From assembly GCA_031270665.1 (NCBI GenBank), contig JAISXD010000034.1, forward strand, positions 1 to 41,137: a stretch of 41,137 nucleotides of DNA. Direction: 5' to 3'. The notes under the pieces were generated by a model, which searched no databases, had not been told where the DNA came from, and saw only the letters and a program-made list of their open reading frames with translations. The first letter of the stretch is position 1; each line of letters starts with the position of its first letter. The translations under genes were made by a program, and so were the position numbers. Source of the stretch: Tannerellaceae bacterium. GTDB taxonomy: Bacteria; Bacteroidota; Bacteroidia; Bacteroidales; Tannerellaceae. Shown piece after piece: positions 23,990 through 32,934 of this stretch.

Positions 23990-25228
23990 ATGATATTAAT
24001 AAAGTATATTATAAATAATATAGTAAGGAATAAGAAGCAAACAATCTTTTGTTTTTCAGCTATTTTGATACCTTCTTTAATTATCCTGGCAGACTATGCG
24101 ATTATGAGTGGTATAGAGAGAGGATTGAAAAAAAGTATTGACCAGGTACTATCGGGGCAATTACTAATAGTATCCGGTAAAAACAATGATATAAATATAT
24201 TAGAATCTCAACTAAACGAGCAGGAGTTATTTATTGATGATGAAAATAATTTGAAAGAATTGGAAACAATATTTCCTGCGGCCCTGCTGAACCGCCGGGT
24301 ACGCCTCGGCTCACTTGTCTCTTATGAGGGTGAAACATCGTACACAAACATCCATGCACTTGAGGATAATCATCTTCAGCGGATAGGCGAAATGTTGTCG
24401 ATTGATAAAGGAAGGATGCCGGAAAAAGGGAGTGAAATGCTCATCAGCGAGAGCCTTGCACGAGATCTTCTCTGTAGGGTGGGTGATACGTTATTACTCC
24501 TGGCTACAAATGTAAACGACTATATGTCAGACGCGCTGGGCGTTGTATCAGGTGTTTTTGAAGAAAAAGGATTGGCTATCTTTTTAAACTATACGGCCTT
24601 CATACCTTACCGGTTTGGACAGGAAATAGCAGAGATTCCCGAAGGGCAAGCCGTAGAACTGATCGTCAATCATGCTTCCGGAAAGGATTTCACGCACGAG
24701 GAGATACGATCTGTCGGAAATTATTTTAAAGCCTCAAATCCCGTATTAACAGTGGCTACCTGGAGGCAAACCGTTCCTCTGATGAGCGCCATTGTAAATG
24801 TCTGGAACGGGGGAGGAGTTATCACGCAGATCGTATTTATCTCGTTCAGCCTCATTATATTGGTGGCGCTCACATCGCTTGTGGTACGTTCGCGACGAAA
24901 GGAGATAGGAACCCTCCTGGCGATCGGTTTTTCGTGGACAAGAGTAAGTCTGTTACTTTGCTTCGAATACCTGTTGATAACGTTTATTGCTGTTACAGTG
25001 AGCTACGTATTGCTGCATATTCTGTTGGCGCCGCTGCCTCCGGCGGGTATAGAGATAGCTTCCGAATATATGCAGGCAGCACTGATGGCTGAAAAACTTC
25101 TGCCTGTAACCACTTTTACGAACTTCCTTTATGTAGCTTTCCTGTTTGGCGCCACTGTTACCCTTTCGGCACTGATAAGTATCCGTAAATTAAAGAAAAT
25201 GAAAATTCATTTACTCATTACTAATTAA
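23990..25228 (+). CDS. ABC transporter permease (FtsX/MacB type), first of two
   Basis: This 412-residue inner-membrane protein has the LolC/E-MacB topology. The N-terminal helix is at about 18-40 (TIFCFSAILIPSLIILADYAIM). A large periplasmic domain of about 230 residues follows, then three C-terminal helices. The FtsX core includes IVFISFSLIILVALTSLVVRSRRKEIGTLLAIGFS, where RRKEIGTLLAIG is the coupling-helix signature. The first 80 codons are markedly AT-rich. It is followed by the second permease after eight bases. Function is inferred from the cassette: moving a lipid or lipoprotein-like cargo from the inner membrane. No ATPase domain is fused; the ATPase is the fifth gene. Confidence 0.85.
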   Translation: MILIKYIINNIVRNKKQTIFCFSAILIPSLIILADYAIMSGIERGLKKSIDQVLSGQLLIVSGKNNDINILESQLNEQELFIDDENNLKELETIFPAALLNRRVRLGSLVSYEGETSYTNIHALEDNHLQRIGEMLSIDKGRMPEKGSEMLISESLARDLLCRVGDTLLLLATNVNDYMSDALGVVSGVFEEKGLAIFLNYTAFIPYRFGQEIAEIPEGQAVELIVNHASGKDFTHEEIRSVGNYFKASNPVLTVATWRQTVPLMSAIVNVWNGGGVITQIVFISFSLIILVALTSLVVRSRRKEIGTLLAIGFSWTRVSLLLCFEYLLITFIAVTVSYVLLHILLAPLPPAGIEIASEYMQAALMAEKLLPVTTFTNFLYVAFLFGATVTLSALISIRKLKKMKIHLLITN

Positions 25229-25236
25229 CAATTACT

Positions 25237-26457
25237 ATGCTCATCTATATTAAATTAGCTATCCGGAATGTACATAAAAGCTTCCGTTCTGTCTGGCTTA
25301 ACGGAGTAGGTATCGCACTGGCCGTTATAGCTGTTGTTTTTATTTTCTCTCTCTCGAGAGGTATTATGAACCAGATCGTAACACGTAATATTCAGTTTGA
25401 AACGGGCGCCATAACCCTCACGCTGAAACAAGAGTTAATAACCTGTGAAAACAAACAGACGGGAGACGAAATATACAGCAGTCTGGTATCCGTTCTCGGT
25501 AATATCCCGGAAATAACCGGTTACCGCCCCCGCATCATTGCCCATAATGCCCTGCTATATGCATCCGATGGCAACAAACGTATCCGGATAGAAGGGATTA
25601 CTTCGGAAGAACTCCCCCTGTTCACAAAAACCGTCAGGCTGCTTGAAGGCTCGGCGGATTGGGAAGAAATCCCGGATGGGATCGTTATCAGCCAGGGCCT
25701 GGCGGGAGAAACCGGTTTGAAAGTGGGCGATAATTGCCCTGTCGTTGTCCAGTCTGCCGAGGGTACCATCAATATGCAGGATTATACCGTAACAGGCCTT
25801 TTCCTTGATACCTCGCAAGCCAATAAGTATGTTATTTATTCCTCTTACGAACAGGCAAAAGAACTTTACTACATAAACCTCCCCACTCACATACTCATTG
25901 ATATAGCCCATCTCGGCCAGGCCGGTAAGGTAAAAAAGCATCTCAGGGAAGAAATTCATCATCCCTGGATAACCATAGAAGCCTATACAGACAACCTCAG
26001 CACGGCTCAAACACTGTCGCGTATCAACAAATATTCCATGTCAGGTATGGCTTCTTTCCTTCTATTTATCTCGTTTGTAGGTATTTGGGCGATGCAAATG
26101 GAGAATATCAACGAACGGCGCAAAGAAACCGGCACTTTACTTTCCTTTGGATTTACCCGGAGGGCCGTCAAGCGGATATTCCTCTTCGAGTCTGTGTATA
26201 TCAGCCTGTTGTTTCTCCTGATAGGGCTGGGGGTGGCGTTGCCGGTGATCTATATAATAAATGTATCAGACGGGCTGTATCTTGGAAGCTCGGCATCGTT
26301 TGCCTTTGGATCGTCTGTCGTTAAGCCCGAAGTAGGGCCGGCAGACGTCTTTACCGCCGCATTGGTAGCCATCTTTTATCCATTAGCAGCTACTTGGCTC
26401 TCCCTTACGGGCATGAATAACATGCAAATTATCAAATTATTAAATAATACATACTAA
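25237..26457 (+). CDS. ABC transporter permease (FtsX/MacB type), second of two
   Basis: This 406-residue protein is related to the preceding permease and shares its topology. It has an N-terminal helix (GVGIALAVIAVVFIFSLSRG), a periplasmic domain, and three C-terminal helices with ERRKETGTLLSFGFTRRAVKRIF as the coupling region. Two different permeases with one ATPase suggest a heterodimer like LolC-LolE. It begins eight bases after the first permease, and the LolA-like gene follows 11 bases later, so it sits inside an operon. Confidence 0.86.
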   Translation: MLIYIKLAIRNVHKSFRSVWLNGVGIALAVIAVVFIFSLSRGIMNQIVTRNIQFETGAITLTLKQELITCENKQTGDEIYSSLVSVLGNIPEITGYRPRIIAHNALLYASDGNKRIRIEGITSEELPLFTKTVRLLEGSADWEEIPDGIVISQGLAGETGLKVGDNCPVVVQSAEGTINMQDYTVTGLFLDTSQANKYVIYSSYEQAKELYYINLPTHILIDIAHLGQAGKVKKHLREEIHHPWITIEAYTDNLSTAQTLSRINKYSMSGMASFLLFISFVGIWAMQMENINERRKETGTLLSFGFTRRAVKRIFLFESVYISLLFLLIGLGVALPVIYIINVSDGLYLGSSASFAFGSSVVKPEVGPADVFTAALVAIFYPLAATWLSLTGMNNMQIIKLLNNTY

Positions 26458-26468
26458 TTAACAAAAAT

Positions 26469-27179
26469 ATGAAAACGCTTTTTATCGCAATAGCCATCCT
26501 GTACATAAGTACGAACGTATCCGTACAGGTGACAGAGCCCGATTACCTTGCCCTGATAGATAAATCCTTGTATGTAGAATACGCCGGTATCAGGATGGAA
26601 ATTTACAAAAACGATAAACTCATCAAATATTATAAAATTGAGTTTTACCGGAAAGAAGCGAAAATGCGCATGGAATTTGTAGAACCTGCCGTAGAAAAAG
26701 GCCGCCGGATGCTCAACGACGAGTCAAACATGTGGATGTACATGCCGCGCACAAGCAAAGTAATCAAGCTACCCCTCAAGCAAGCCTTTATGGGTAGCGA
26801 CGCTTCCAACCGCGACCTGATGCGTATCGAGTTCGCTAAAGATTACGATTTGGTAGGCAGCGGACAACCGGACGGGGCAATACTTCAATTGGAACTGAAA
26901 GCGAAAAACCTCTCCGTTTCGTATAATAAAATAGAGATACTTTTCGACCTCCAAAGGAATATTCCCTTGAGCCAGAAGATGTTCAGCCTATCCGGAAAGC
27001 TTATCAAAACAATTGAATATATCTATAAAGAACAACCTGATAACATACTCTATATGAGTGAAATGATTATAAAAGACGAGTTGATGGGACATTCATTTAC
27101 CAAAATGTATTATGAAAACTGCAAACGCAGACAAAATAAGCCCGACGTCTTCTTTACCTTGGGTTCCTTAAAGCAATAA
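26469..27179 (+). CDS. LolA-fold outer-membrane lipoprotein-sorting-like protein
   Basis: This 236-residue secreted protein has an apparent signal peptide at residues 1-20 (MKTLFIAIAILYISTNVSVQ). The mature part fits the 'outer membrane lipoprotein-sorting protein' family (PF17131-like): repeated amphipathic beta strands such as GIRMEIYKNDKLIKYYKIEFYR and KMRMEFVEPAVEKGRRMLNDESNMWMYMPRTSKVIKLPLKQAFMGSDASNRDL. The block WMYMPRTSKVIKLP followed by FMGSDASNRDLMR is characteristic. The concave beta-sheet carries a hydrophobic lipid in LolA proteins. Placed between two FtsX permeases and an outer-membrane protein, it is the likely periplasmic carrier of the cassette. Confidence 0.82.
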   Translation: MKTLFIAIAILYISTNVSVQVTEPDYLALIDKSLYVEYAGIRMEIYKNDKLIKYYKIEFYRKEAKMRMEFVEPAVEKGRRMLNDESNMWMYMPRTSKVIKLPLKQAFMGSDASNRDLMRIEFAKDYDLVGSGQPDGAILQLELKAKNLSVSYNKIEILFDLQRNIPLSQKMFSLSGKLIKTIEYIYKEQPDNILYMSEMIIKDELMGHSFTKMYYENCKRRQNKPDVFFTLGSLKQ

Positions 27180-27182
27180 GCC

Positions 27183-28322
27183 ATGAAAAGTGCTAACTAT
27201 GGTATGTATATACTCCTGTTTTCGCTGTTGCCTTTGCTAAGTAACGGACAGTCTGCAGCCTGGGAGTATCAACTGATAGTAGAATCGAAAAACCAATATA
27301 ACCATCGGGATAAAGCTTCTACTGTAAATAAAGGCAACCGGATGAAGATAGATGAACTGTCTTCCATAACGGAACTCTACCCGATTGTAACGGCCGGGAA
27401 TGATTGGGACGGGTTACTGAATACGCTTCAGGCGGAAGGCAATCTGACGAATTATAATTTTGATAAAGATTCTGTCCGCTTCACATTCAGGGAACTATAT
27501 ACCCGTTTTTCGTGGAAAGAAAGCCATCATTGGACAGTTGGCAAAAAACGCCTCGACTGGGGAACAGGCATGCTTTGGAACCCAACCAATTTCTATATCC
27601 AAAAAGACCCTTTCCGCACACAAAACCGCCTGGAAGGAATCTTTCAGCTACATTATACCTGCTTGTTTACTACAGGTTCATTGGAAGTTTATGTATTCCC
27701 GGAAAAAAAGATGGAAGATTTCAGTTATTCCCTTAAGTATAATTATACGGGCGAGCGTATGGATGCAAGCGTTTCTTTTCTCGAATATACCCGGTATCAG
27801 CAGGCAGGGTATGATGTTTCATACGGAGGCGACCGCTTTATCGCCTATGCCGAAGGCGTCTTCCGCAACTATTCCAGGAGTTGCCGGGTAGGGAAGGAGG
27901 GCGAATTAATACTGCCCCGCAACCGGACGGCAAGGTTTTATTCGGAAATTGTGTCAGGCGCCTCGTATGCCTTTAACGCCTCTTTAGGCGCCCGGTTGGA
28001 ATACCGTTTCAGGGAAGACTGCCTGAAACGGGAAGAAGTGGCGGATTTTAAGAAATACCTGCCTCAAAACAGTATAATATACGACCCTGTAAGCGTAGGA
28101 AAGCATACGCTATATGCAAGTGCAGAAATTAAGGATATATATGACAGATTTAATCTGCAAATACGCACTTTTTTTGATTTATTCTCTAATCAGTTGATAG
28201 TGTCGCCATTATTTGTTTGGAAAAAGAATAACTTCCAGATAGAACTTTCGTCGATGCTGTTCACTAATTCACTGGCTGTATTTAACTCGCAAACAGCTCT
28301 GCTACTAAGTTGTCATTTTTAA
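27183..28322 (+). CDS. outer membrane beta-barrel protein (DUF1302/Wzi-like), cassette exit component
   Basis: This 379-residue protein has signal peptide MKSANYGMYILLFSLLPLLSNG followed by QSAAW. The body alternates polar and hydrophobic residues in the manner of a barrel. It contains the conserved strand WTVGKKRLDWGTGMLWNPTN followed by DPFR, recalling the GRQxxxWGxG...P...DP motif of DUF1302 and related outer-membrane proteins. It ends in ALLLSCHF, with the C-terminal Phe typical of BAM substrates. It begins three bases after the LolA-like gene. An outer-membrane receiver or exporter role is inferred. It is not a TonB-dependent receptor, since plug and TonB box are absent. Confidence 0.75.
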   Translation: MKSANYGMYILLFSLLPLLSNGQSAAWEYQLIVESKNQYNHRDKASTVNKGNRMKIDELSSITELYPIVTAGNDWDGLLNTLQAEGNLTNYNFDKDSVRFTFRELYTRFSWKESHHWTVGKKRLDWGTGMLWNPTNFYIQKDPFRTQNRLEGIFQLHYTCLFTTGSLEVYVFPEKKMEDFSYSLKYNYTGERMDASVSFLEYTRYQQAGYDVSYGGDRFIAYAEGVFRNYSRSCRVGKEGELILPRNRTARFYSEIVSGASYAFNASLGARLEYRFREDCLKREEVADFKKYLPQNSIIYDPVSVGKHTLYASAEIKDIYDRFNLQIRTFFDLFSNQLIVSPLFVWKKNNFQIELSSMLFTNSLAVFNSQTALLLSCHF

Positions 28323-28333
28323 AAATAATCGCT

Positions 28334-29017
28334 ATGGATACATTTATCAAACTAAGTAAAATCAATAAATATTACCGGATGGGTAAGGTAAAAAACCAGG
28401 TATTAACCGATTTCTCCTGTGCGTTTGAAGCGCATTGTTTTGCCATTCTGGCAGGTCCTTCCGGCTCCGGGAAATCAACCCTTTTAAACATTCTGGCAAC
28501 GCTGGATAAACCGGATAGCGGGACTTATCTTTTCAATAGGGAAGAAGTAAATTTCGGGAAAGATAAAGCGCTGACGGAAATACGGAAAAACAACTTCGGG
28601 TTCGTCTTCCAGTCGTTCAACCTGATACCAGTGTTAACGGCTTTGGAAAATGTGGCCTTGCCCCTCACGCTGTTTAATTATAGCCGGAAAGAGCAAACCG
28701 AACGGGCCGTCAATGTATTGGAACAGGTGGGGCTAAAAGACAAATTAAACCAAAAACCCGGAGAACTCTCAGGGGGAGAACAGCAACGGGTGGCTATTGC
28801 ACGGGCCATTGCTGCGAACCCAAAAATCATCTTCGCCGACGAACCTACCGCTAACTTAGACAAACGGAATGCCGAAAATATCATTTGCCTGATGCAACGC
28901 CTGAATACGCAAACGGGGATGAGTTTCATCATTGCCAGCCATGATGCGAAAGTAATAGAAGCGGGAAAGGAAGTGTTAAGGATAGGCGAAAGCTGTCTGA
29001 AGCAGGGAGGAAACTAA
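28334..29017 (+). CDS. ABC transporter ATPase (LolD/MacB type)
   Basis: This 227-residue ATPase powers the two FtsX permeases. I chose ATG 28334 (MDTFIKLSKINKYY), 11 bases after the barrel gene's stop; the longer frame starts at a TTG inside that gene. Seen: Walker A GPSGSGKST (41-49), Q-loop Gln93 in FVFQSFNLIPVLTALENV, which is typical of the LolD/FtsE/MacB branch, signature LSGGEQQRVAIARA (145-158), Walker B IIFADEPTANLD (165-176) and the H-loop in IIASHDA. The gene order puts the ATPase last. A small minus-strand ORF overlaps its 3' end. Confidence 0.93.
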   Translation: MDTFIKLSKINKYYRMGKVKNQVLTDFSCAFEAHCFAILAGPSGSGKSTLLNILATLDKPDSGTYLFNREEVNFGKDKALTEIRKNNFGFVFQSFNLIPVLTALENVALPLTLFNYSRKEQTERAVNVLEQVGLKDKLNQKPGELSGGEQQRVAIARAIAANPKIIFADEPTANLDKRNAENIICLMQRLNTQTGMSFIIASHDAKVIEAGKEVLRIGESCLKQGGN

Positions 29018-29083
29018 AACGGCTCCGAGCATAACGCATATCAGGATAAGCAACCCGTGGATGTATTTTGCTTTCGGCTTCAT
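28976..29083 (-). CDS. candidate 35-residue single-pass membrane microprotein
   Basis: The frame reads from ATG 29083 to TAA 28976. The basic start MKPKAKYIHG is followed by a clean hydrophobic helix (LLILICVMLGAVLVSSLL) and the tail QTAFAYP. It overlaps the last 42 bases of the ABC ATPase gene on the opposite strand. No ribosome-binding site is expected in this phylum, and I see only weak promoter sequence upstream. The composition is that of a real small membrane protein, but chance is not excluded. Confidence 0.3.
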   Translation of the reverse strand: MKPKAKYIHGLLILICVMLGAVLVSSLLQTAFAYP

Positions 29084-29240
29084 GATAACGTTATTGGAAT
29101 GTATATCAAACAATATTATTTCAAGTCCGGGTCTATTTTTGAATATCATGACCGAAAAATATTTCAATTTGGTTCATATGACATAGATTGAAACAATTTT
29201 CTAAACTCTTCCCTGAATTCTTTTCGTTTTTCTAGTAATT

Positions 29241-30644
29241 CTATTTTCCCTTGTTCATCAAATATCCTAGGCATAAAAACATAAAAAAAACTATAGTTTT
29301 GCCGTTTGTTTTTTGAGGTAGATTTAATTCTGTATAACAGAAAATGTCCTCATTCATTTCAACAAACACAGATTCCGCTGGGATTTCATTTATGTTCAGT
29401 TTTTCTATTGGAATTATTTTAGGAAGATTTGTTTCTGGTTTAACAATAAACCGTTCGTTTTTTATCTTATTAATAATTTCAATGGATACTTTTTTCAATA
29501 TAGCTTCTATTGAGTCTTTCTCTGAATAATACAATTCGGCTCTTTTTAATGCAGATTTTATGTCGTCAAATAAGTTTTTAGAGATACTTGTTTTCTTTTT
29601 ATCCAAAATTATATTAACGGCAGGGCTTCTACCGTATAGCTTGATTTTATCTATCAATAGTTTCAACTTGAGATCAGAAGACAATAAATCATTATAATAT
29701 TTAATATTCTTGCGTTTTTTAGTTGGTAATAAGTTTATACACTCCAACATCCGTATTATTGCATCCAATTCTAAGATGAAAGGCTTCAAAAATCTTACAT
29801 TATATTCAGAATAAGACTTCCATACAGGAACCAGAACCTGATCTCTCGATAGCCACTCTTTAGCATAAGTTGCATTTTTAAAAAAATCTATCAGATGGGT
29901 ATCCTTTACGTATTTTCGTTCAATACAAAAATACTTTTTTAAAAGGTGAACAATATCGTCGTCACTCATTAAAAATAAATTATCATAATAGGTTTTATTA
30001 TCTATTTGGATAAAAAATTCCTTTGGTTCAATAAGGTTTTTATAATCAATAAGGTCATACATTGCATTGTTCTCCAAAGTATCTAGCTGCTCTTTTTTCT
30101 CCTGCTCATCAATAGATAGATTATTTTTTATCTCAATATATTTTTCTACTTTATCTTCTGTTTTTCCTTCTTTCCTGAATAATAAAGATAACTTTTTTAC
30201 AGCTTTGATAAGTAGTTCTTCGTTATATTTTACTTTATGATGATTGAAAATCCAAAAAGATGTAAAGTTTTTCATATCTAATAAGCCTTGTAGTTCTGAT
30301 AAGCCTTTTTTCTTAAAGCAAATAACGTAATCTTTTTTAGCAACATCATCACTCTTGTCTGTAATGTACATTGACGAAAGTATACGGTCTAAGTTGATAG
30401 TCGCAGTGTTAAGCCCTGTTGCCCATTTATCTCTCATTGCGTAGTCCAACCTATCAGCATCTATTTCATGCCCATTCAAAATACTGATAAAACAATTTAG
30501 GAGTTGTTCGCTGGGAACGGCAGAATCCTTATCTGGGTTTTCCGCATCTCTAAATTTACATCCCATAATCATTCGCACAATAAGTAACGGATCTCCTTGA
30601 ATATTTTCGCTTAAAATTGTATCACGAAACCCTTTAGAATGTAA
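29241..30644 (-). pseudogene. HD-domain (SAMHD1/dGTPase-like, COG1078-type) protein, 5'-truncated
   Basis: The frame is open from about 30644 (TAA at 30645-30647) to the stop at 29241. The first usable start is GTG 30578 or ATG 30572. The region HSKGFRDTILSENI, then LLNCFISILNGHEIDADRLDYAMRDKWATG followed by LNTATINLDRIL, matches the second half of the HD domain of SAMHD1/COG1078 proteins. It includes the Asp of the DADRLDY block. The upstream H...HD metal-binding half, about 100 residues, is absent because the frame ends at a junction with phage DNA. The C-terminal 300 residues are Lys/Ile/Asn-rich and not recognised. The gene is very AT-rich compared with its neighbours, suggesting transfer. 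I infer loss of dNTPase activity, though a truncated product could still be made. Confidence 0.6.
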
Positions 30645-30655
30645 TTATAATCGAA

Positions 30656-30689
30656 AATTTGAATTGTGCATTTTTTTAATTTGAATTGT
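30656..30689. repeat. 12-bp direct repeat at the HD gene/phage module junction
   Basis: aatttgaattgt occurs at 30656-30667 and 30678-30689. It lies exactly where the HD-domain frame breaks off and the phage module's terminator begins, so it may be a recombination footprint. Confidence 0.7.
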
Positions 30690-30693
30690 ACCT

Positions 30694-30729
30694 AAAAAAA
30701 CAGCGTTCAATCATAATCAAACGCTGTTT
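30694..30729 (-). terminator. intrinsic terminator of the phage tail module
   Basis: aaacagcgtt (30698-30707) and aacgctgttt (30720-30729) pair perfectly. On the minus strand the stem ends in seven T residues. It lies 20 bases beyond the stop of the fibre gene. Confidence 0.85.
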
Positions 30730-30748
30730 AAACTCAATTCTACTTCAG

Positions 30749-31588
30749 CTATCTCACTTTGATCACATAAGCCAAGACATAATATGGCGGTCTGTTTTCA
30801 TGCGCCTGCCCACCACCCGCCGGTGTTGTTTCCGCTGTGTATCCTGACGATCCTCCCGGGTCAGGGAAGGGACGGCTATTGGCATTATCACCCCAATTCT
30901 GATTCATAAACTTGATTGTGTGCGAGTGTGTTGGCATTTGCTCTATCGACAGTGTAACAGTTTCCAAGCCACCAGTTTTGCCAATTGCATTGTAGTCGCC
31001 GGAAGAATTATCGTAGCCAACAATAAAACGTTTTCTTAAATCAGGCAGATTAAAGCTGCTTTTATTTTCTTCTCCTAAAGAATAAGCTAATTCGGGATAT
31101 GATGCAGTTATCAGTGTATCACCGTTACATAAACGATAATCATCCGGTATGCGATCTATACGGCCTGACCACATTTTGACAAATCCGGGTTCTTCACTTT
31201 TCAATGAATTGATTTTTTCTTCAATTTGTTTGTTTGTCAGTACCTGAACAAAATCAGCCCAATTGTATTCGCCGGTGTCGGAAAAGATGGCTGCCCGGTA
31301 TATGTAGGCTTCCGGGTATGAAACGCCGAAAGCTGTCAATGTTTTGCTGGTTTGCTGGATGGTGATCTTTGTTTTCTTTGCACCACCTTCAAATGGAAGT
31401 ATTTCACCATTGATGACAATGATTCCATTACTTACATTCGTACCATCATCCACACAACCGGACAGGATATAATTTGAACCACCCAGCAATGCCATGCCGG
31501 CACTTGATCCAATCATTTGTTGCAACATTGCCATTGTGTCTGATGACAATGGGAAATTGTCTTTTGCTGTGAAATTTATTTTATTCAT
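30749..31588 (-). CDS. phage tail fibre/tip protein with collar domain
   Basis: This 279-residue protein has an N-terminal part (MNKINFTAKDNFPLSSDTMAML) that looks like a particle-attachment domain. A C-terminal phage tail collar domain (PF07484-like) follows: GRIDRIPDDYRLCNGDTLI, YPELAYSLGE, SSFNLPDLRKRFIVGYD and the MPTHSHTI histidine motif, ending ENRPPYYVLAYVIKVR. Such proteins form the distal receptor-binding tip of short tail fibres. Its start overlaps the tail-I-like gene by eight bases. It is the last gene of the module and is followed by a terminator. Confidence 0.82.
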   Translation of the reverse strand: MNKINFTAKDNFPLSSDTMAMLQQMIGSSAGMALLGGSNYILSGCVDDGTNVSNGIIVINGEILPFEGGAKKTKITIQQTSKTLTAFGVSYPEAYIYRAAIFSDTGEYNWADFVQVLTNKQIEEKINSLKSEEPGFVKMWSGRIDRIPDDYRLCNGDTLITASYPELAYSLGEENKSSFNLPDLRKRFIVGYDNSSGDYNAIGKTGGLETVTLSIEQMPTHSHTIKFMNQNWGDNANSRPFPDPGGSSGYTAETTPAGGGQAHENRPPYYVLAYVIKVR

Positions 31589-32078
31589 AGACTACACGAT
31601 ATTTTTTAGAAGCAAGTTTATTCTTATTGACCAGCGTATCCAACTGTCTTAATTCCGTATCATCCGGAACGAATCCCGAAGGAAGCACTCTTTCAAAATC
31701 AATGTTGTTCGTGCTTATCCGATCATCCCTGTTTAGCAGATAAGGCGCAAACCCAACCGTTTCTTCTTTATAGACCAGTAAGGGCTTGTTTTGACCTTCT
31801 ATCCATAACAGGTAAGAATCAAAATCAATGTATGCTGTACGAACAGTTATCTTTCCACCTGCACTGCCAAACCGATCATTCAGCATTGCCTGCATATAGC
31901 ATATTTGTGCATTCGTATTCGTTGACAAATTCCGAACATGAGTATTGAATATATCATTCAGGGCGTTCAATGGTTTTGCAAAAGATTCTAGGAAAGATGC
32001 AATAATATCTCTCCTTAACAGGACAGGCGTCAACGATATCACCAGTGATAAATAATTTATGCTATAATAGTTCTTCAT
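31581..32078 (-). CDS. phage tail protein, probable gpI-like baseplate component
   Basis: This 165-residue protein has no signal peptide and no enzyme motif. It begins MKNYYSINYLSLVISLTPVLLRRDII. I do not recognise the sequence itself. The call rests on position: in P2-like contractile tails the order is baseplate J, I, then fibre H, and this gene sits between a J-like and a fibre gene with overlaps of 17 and 8 bases. Its size is also right for gpI. Confidence 0.5.
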   Translation of the reverse strand: MKNYYSINYLSLVISLTPVLLRRDIIASFLESFAKPLNALNDIFNTHVRNLSTNTNAQICYMQAMLNDRFGSAGGKITVRTAYIDFDSYLLWIEGQNKPLLVYKEETVGFAPYLLNRDDRISTNNIDFERVLPSGFVPDDTELRQLDTLVNKNKLASKKYRVVYE

Positions 32079-32934
32079 CGGCGATGAAATTTAAAGTCAA
32101 ATTTGCGTCTGATACTTTATAATACCCGGCATGTGCTATTTCCCTTGCGTCAATCTCTGAAAATTCGGTATAATCCCCGTATCTGGATGCAGCAGATTTG
32201 ATCTCAGCGATATGTACACCATCAATTACCTGCAATGCATCAACCAGTCCCTGATTGGTATATGTGCCATTAAAAGGAAGATTTGCCAGGTAGTTCCTGA
32301 TTGCATCCTGTACCGGTGTTTCAACAGTTCCATCCAAACGCACACCAAGTTCATCCAGTACCAATGGATCATAATAGATGTCCATTCGCAGTTTCATTTC
32401 ATCGGCCGGATCATTGATCACCGATATACGGACACCGGCATATTGCACATCATTTAAGTATTGTTTAAATGCGGTTAATTGCGCTGATGATAATGGTTGC
32501 CTTACTCCATTGCCATCATCCGTTGCCACTTTCACATACAGGATACTTTTATCTTTTGATTCAACAGCAGCAGCGTATTTCACCACTCGCATGGCATCAA
32601 TCTGTTCACTGGTCAAACCGGCGTTGTCATAATAATCTGTGCCATCTACCAAGTCCATCCCAAATTGAAACATCATAGACTTGTGGGCGTACCAGTTTGC
32701 GGTTCCCGCCATTTGGTTATTCAATATTTGTGAGACGTCTACTTTGAATTGATCAAACAATTGCTGCATGATCCACATGGCTGTTGCCACAACTGAAAAG
32801 ATTACGCTTTCTAATGAAACAGATGAAAATTGATCTTCAAAGGTCAAGCCATCAGATAAACCATACTTTTCCCTTACCGCTTCATTGCCGATGAAAGCAT
32901 CGGTCATTGTCTTTTTAAATTCGGCAATAGTCAT
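32062..32934 (-). CDS. phage baseplate J-like protein
   Basis: This 290-residue protein resembles baseplate J proteins of Bacteroidales phages. The N-terminal part MTIAEFKKTMTDAFIGNEAV is followed by SVSLESVIFSVVATAMWIMQQLFDQFK. Later there is a region with VKVATDDGNGVRQPLSSAQL, DVQYAGVRISVINDPADEMKLRMDIYYDP and LANLPFNGTYTNQGLVDALQVIDGV. This sequence of a ring-like domain and a late alpha/beta domain is the J pattern. It shares its start with the end of the spanin-like gene (one-base overlap), as in compact phage operons. Confidence 0.65.
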   Translation of the reverse strand: MTIAEFKKTMTDAFIGNEAVREKYGLSDGLTFEDQFSSVSLESVIFSVVATAMWIMQQLFDQFKVDVSQILNNQMAGTANWYAHKSMMFQFGMDLVDGTDYYDNAGLTSEQIDAMRVVKYAAAVESKDKSILYVKVATDDGNGVRQPLSSAQLTAFKQYLNDVQYAGVRISVINDPADEMKLRMDIYYDPLVLDELGVRLDGTVETPVQDAIRNYLANLPFNGTYTNQGLVDALQVIDGVHIAEIKSAASRYGDYTEFSEIDAREIAHAGYYKVSDANLTLNFIADEELL

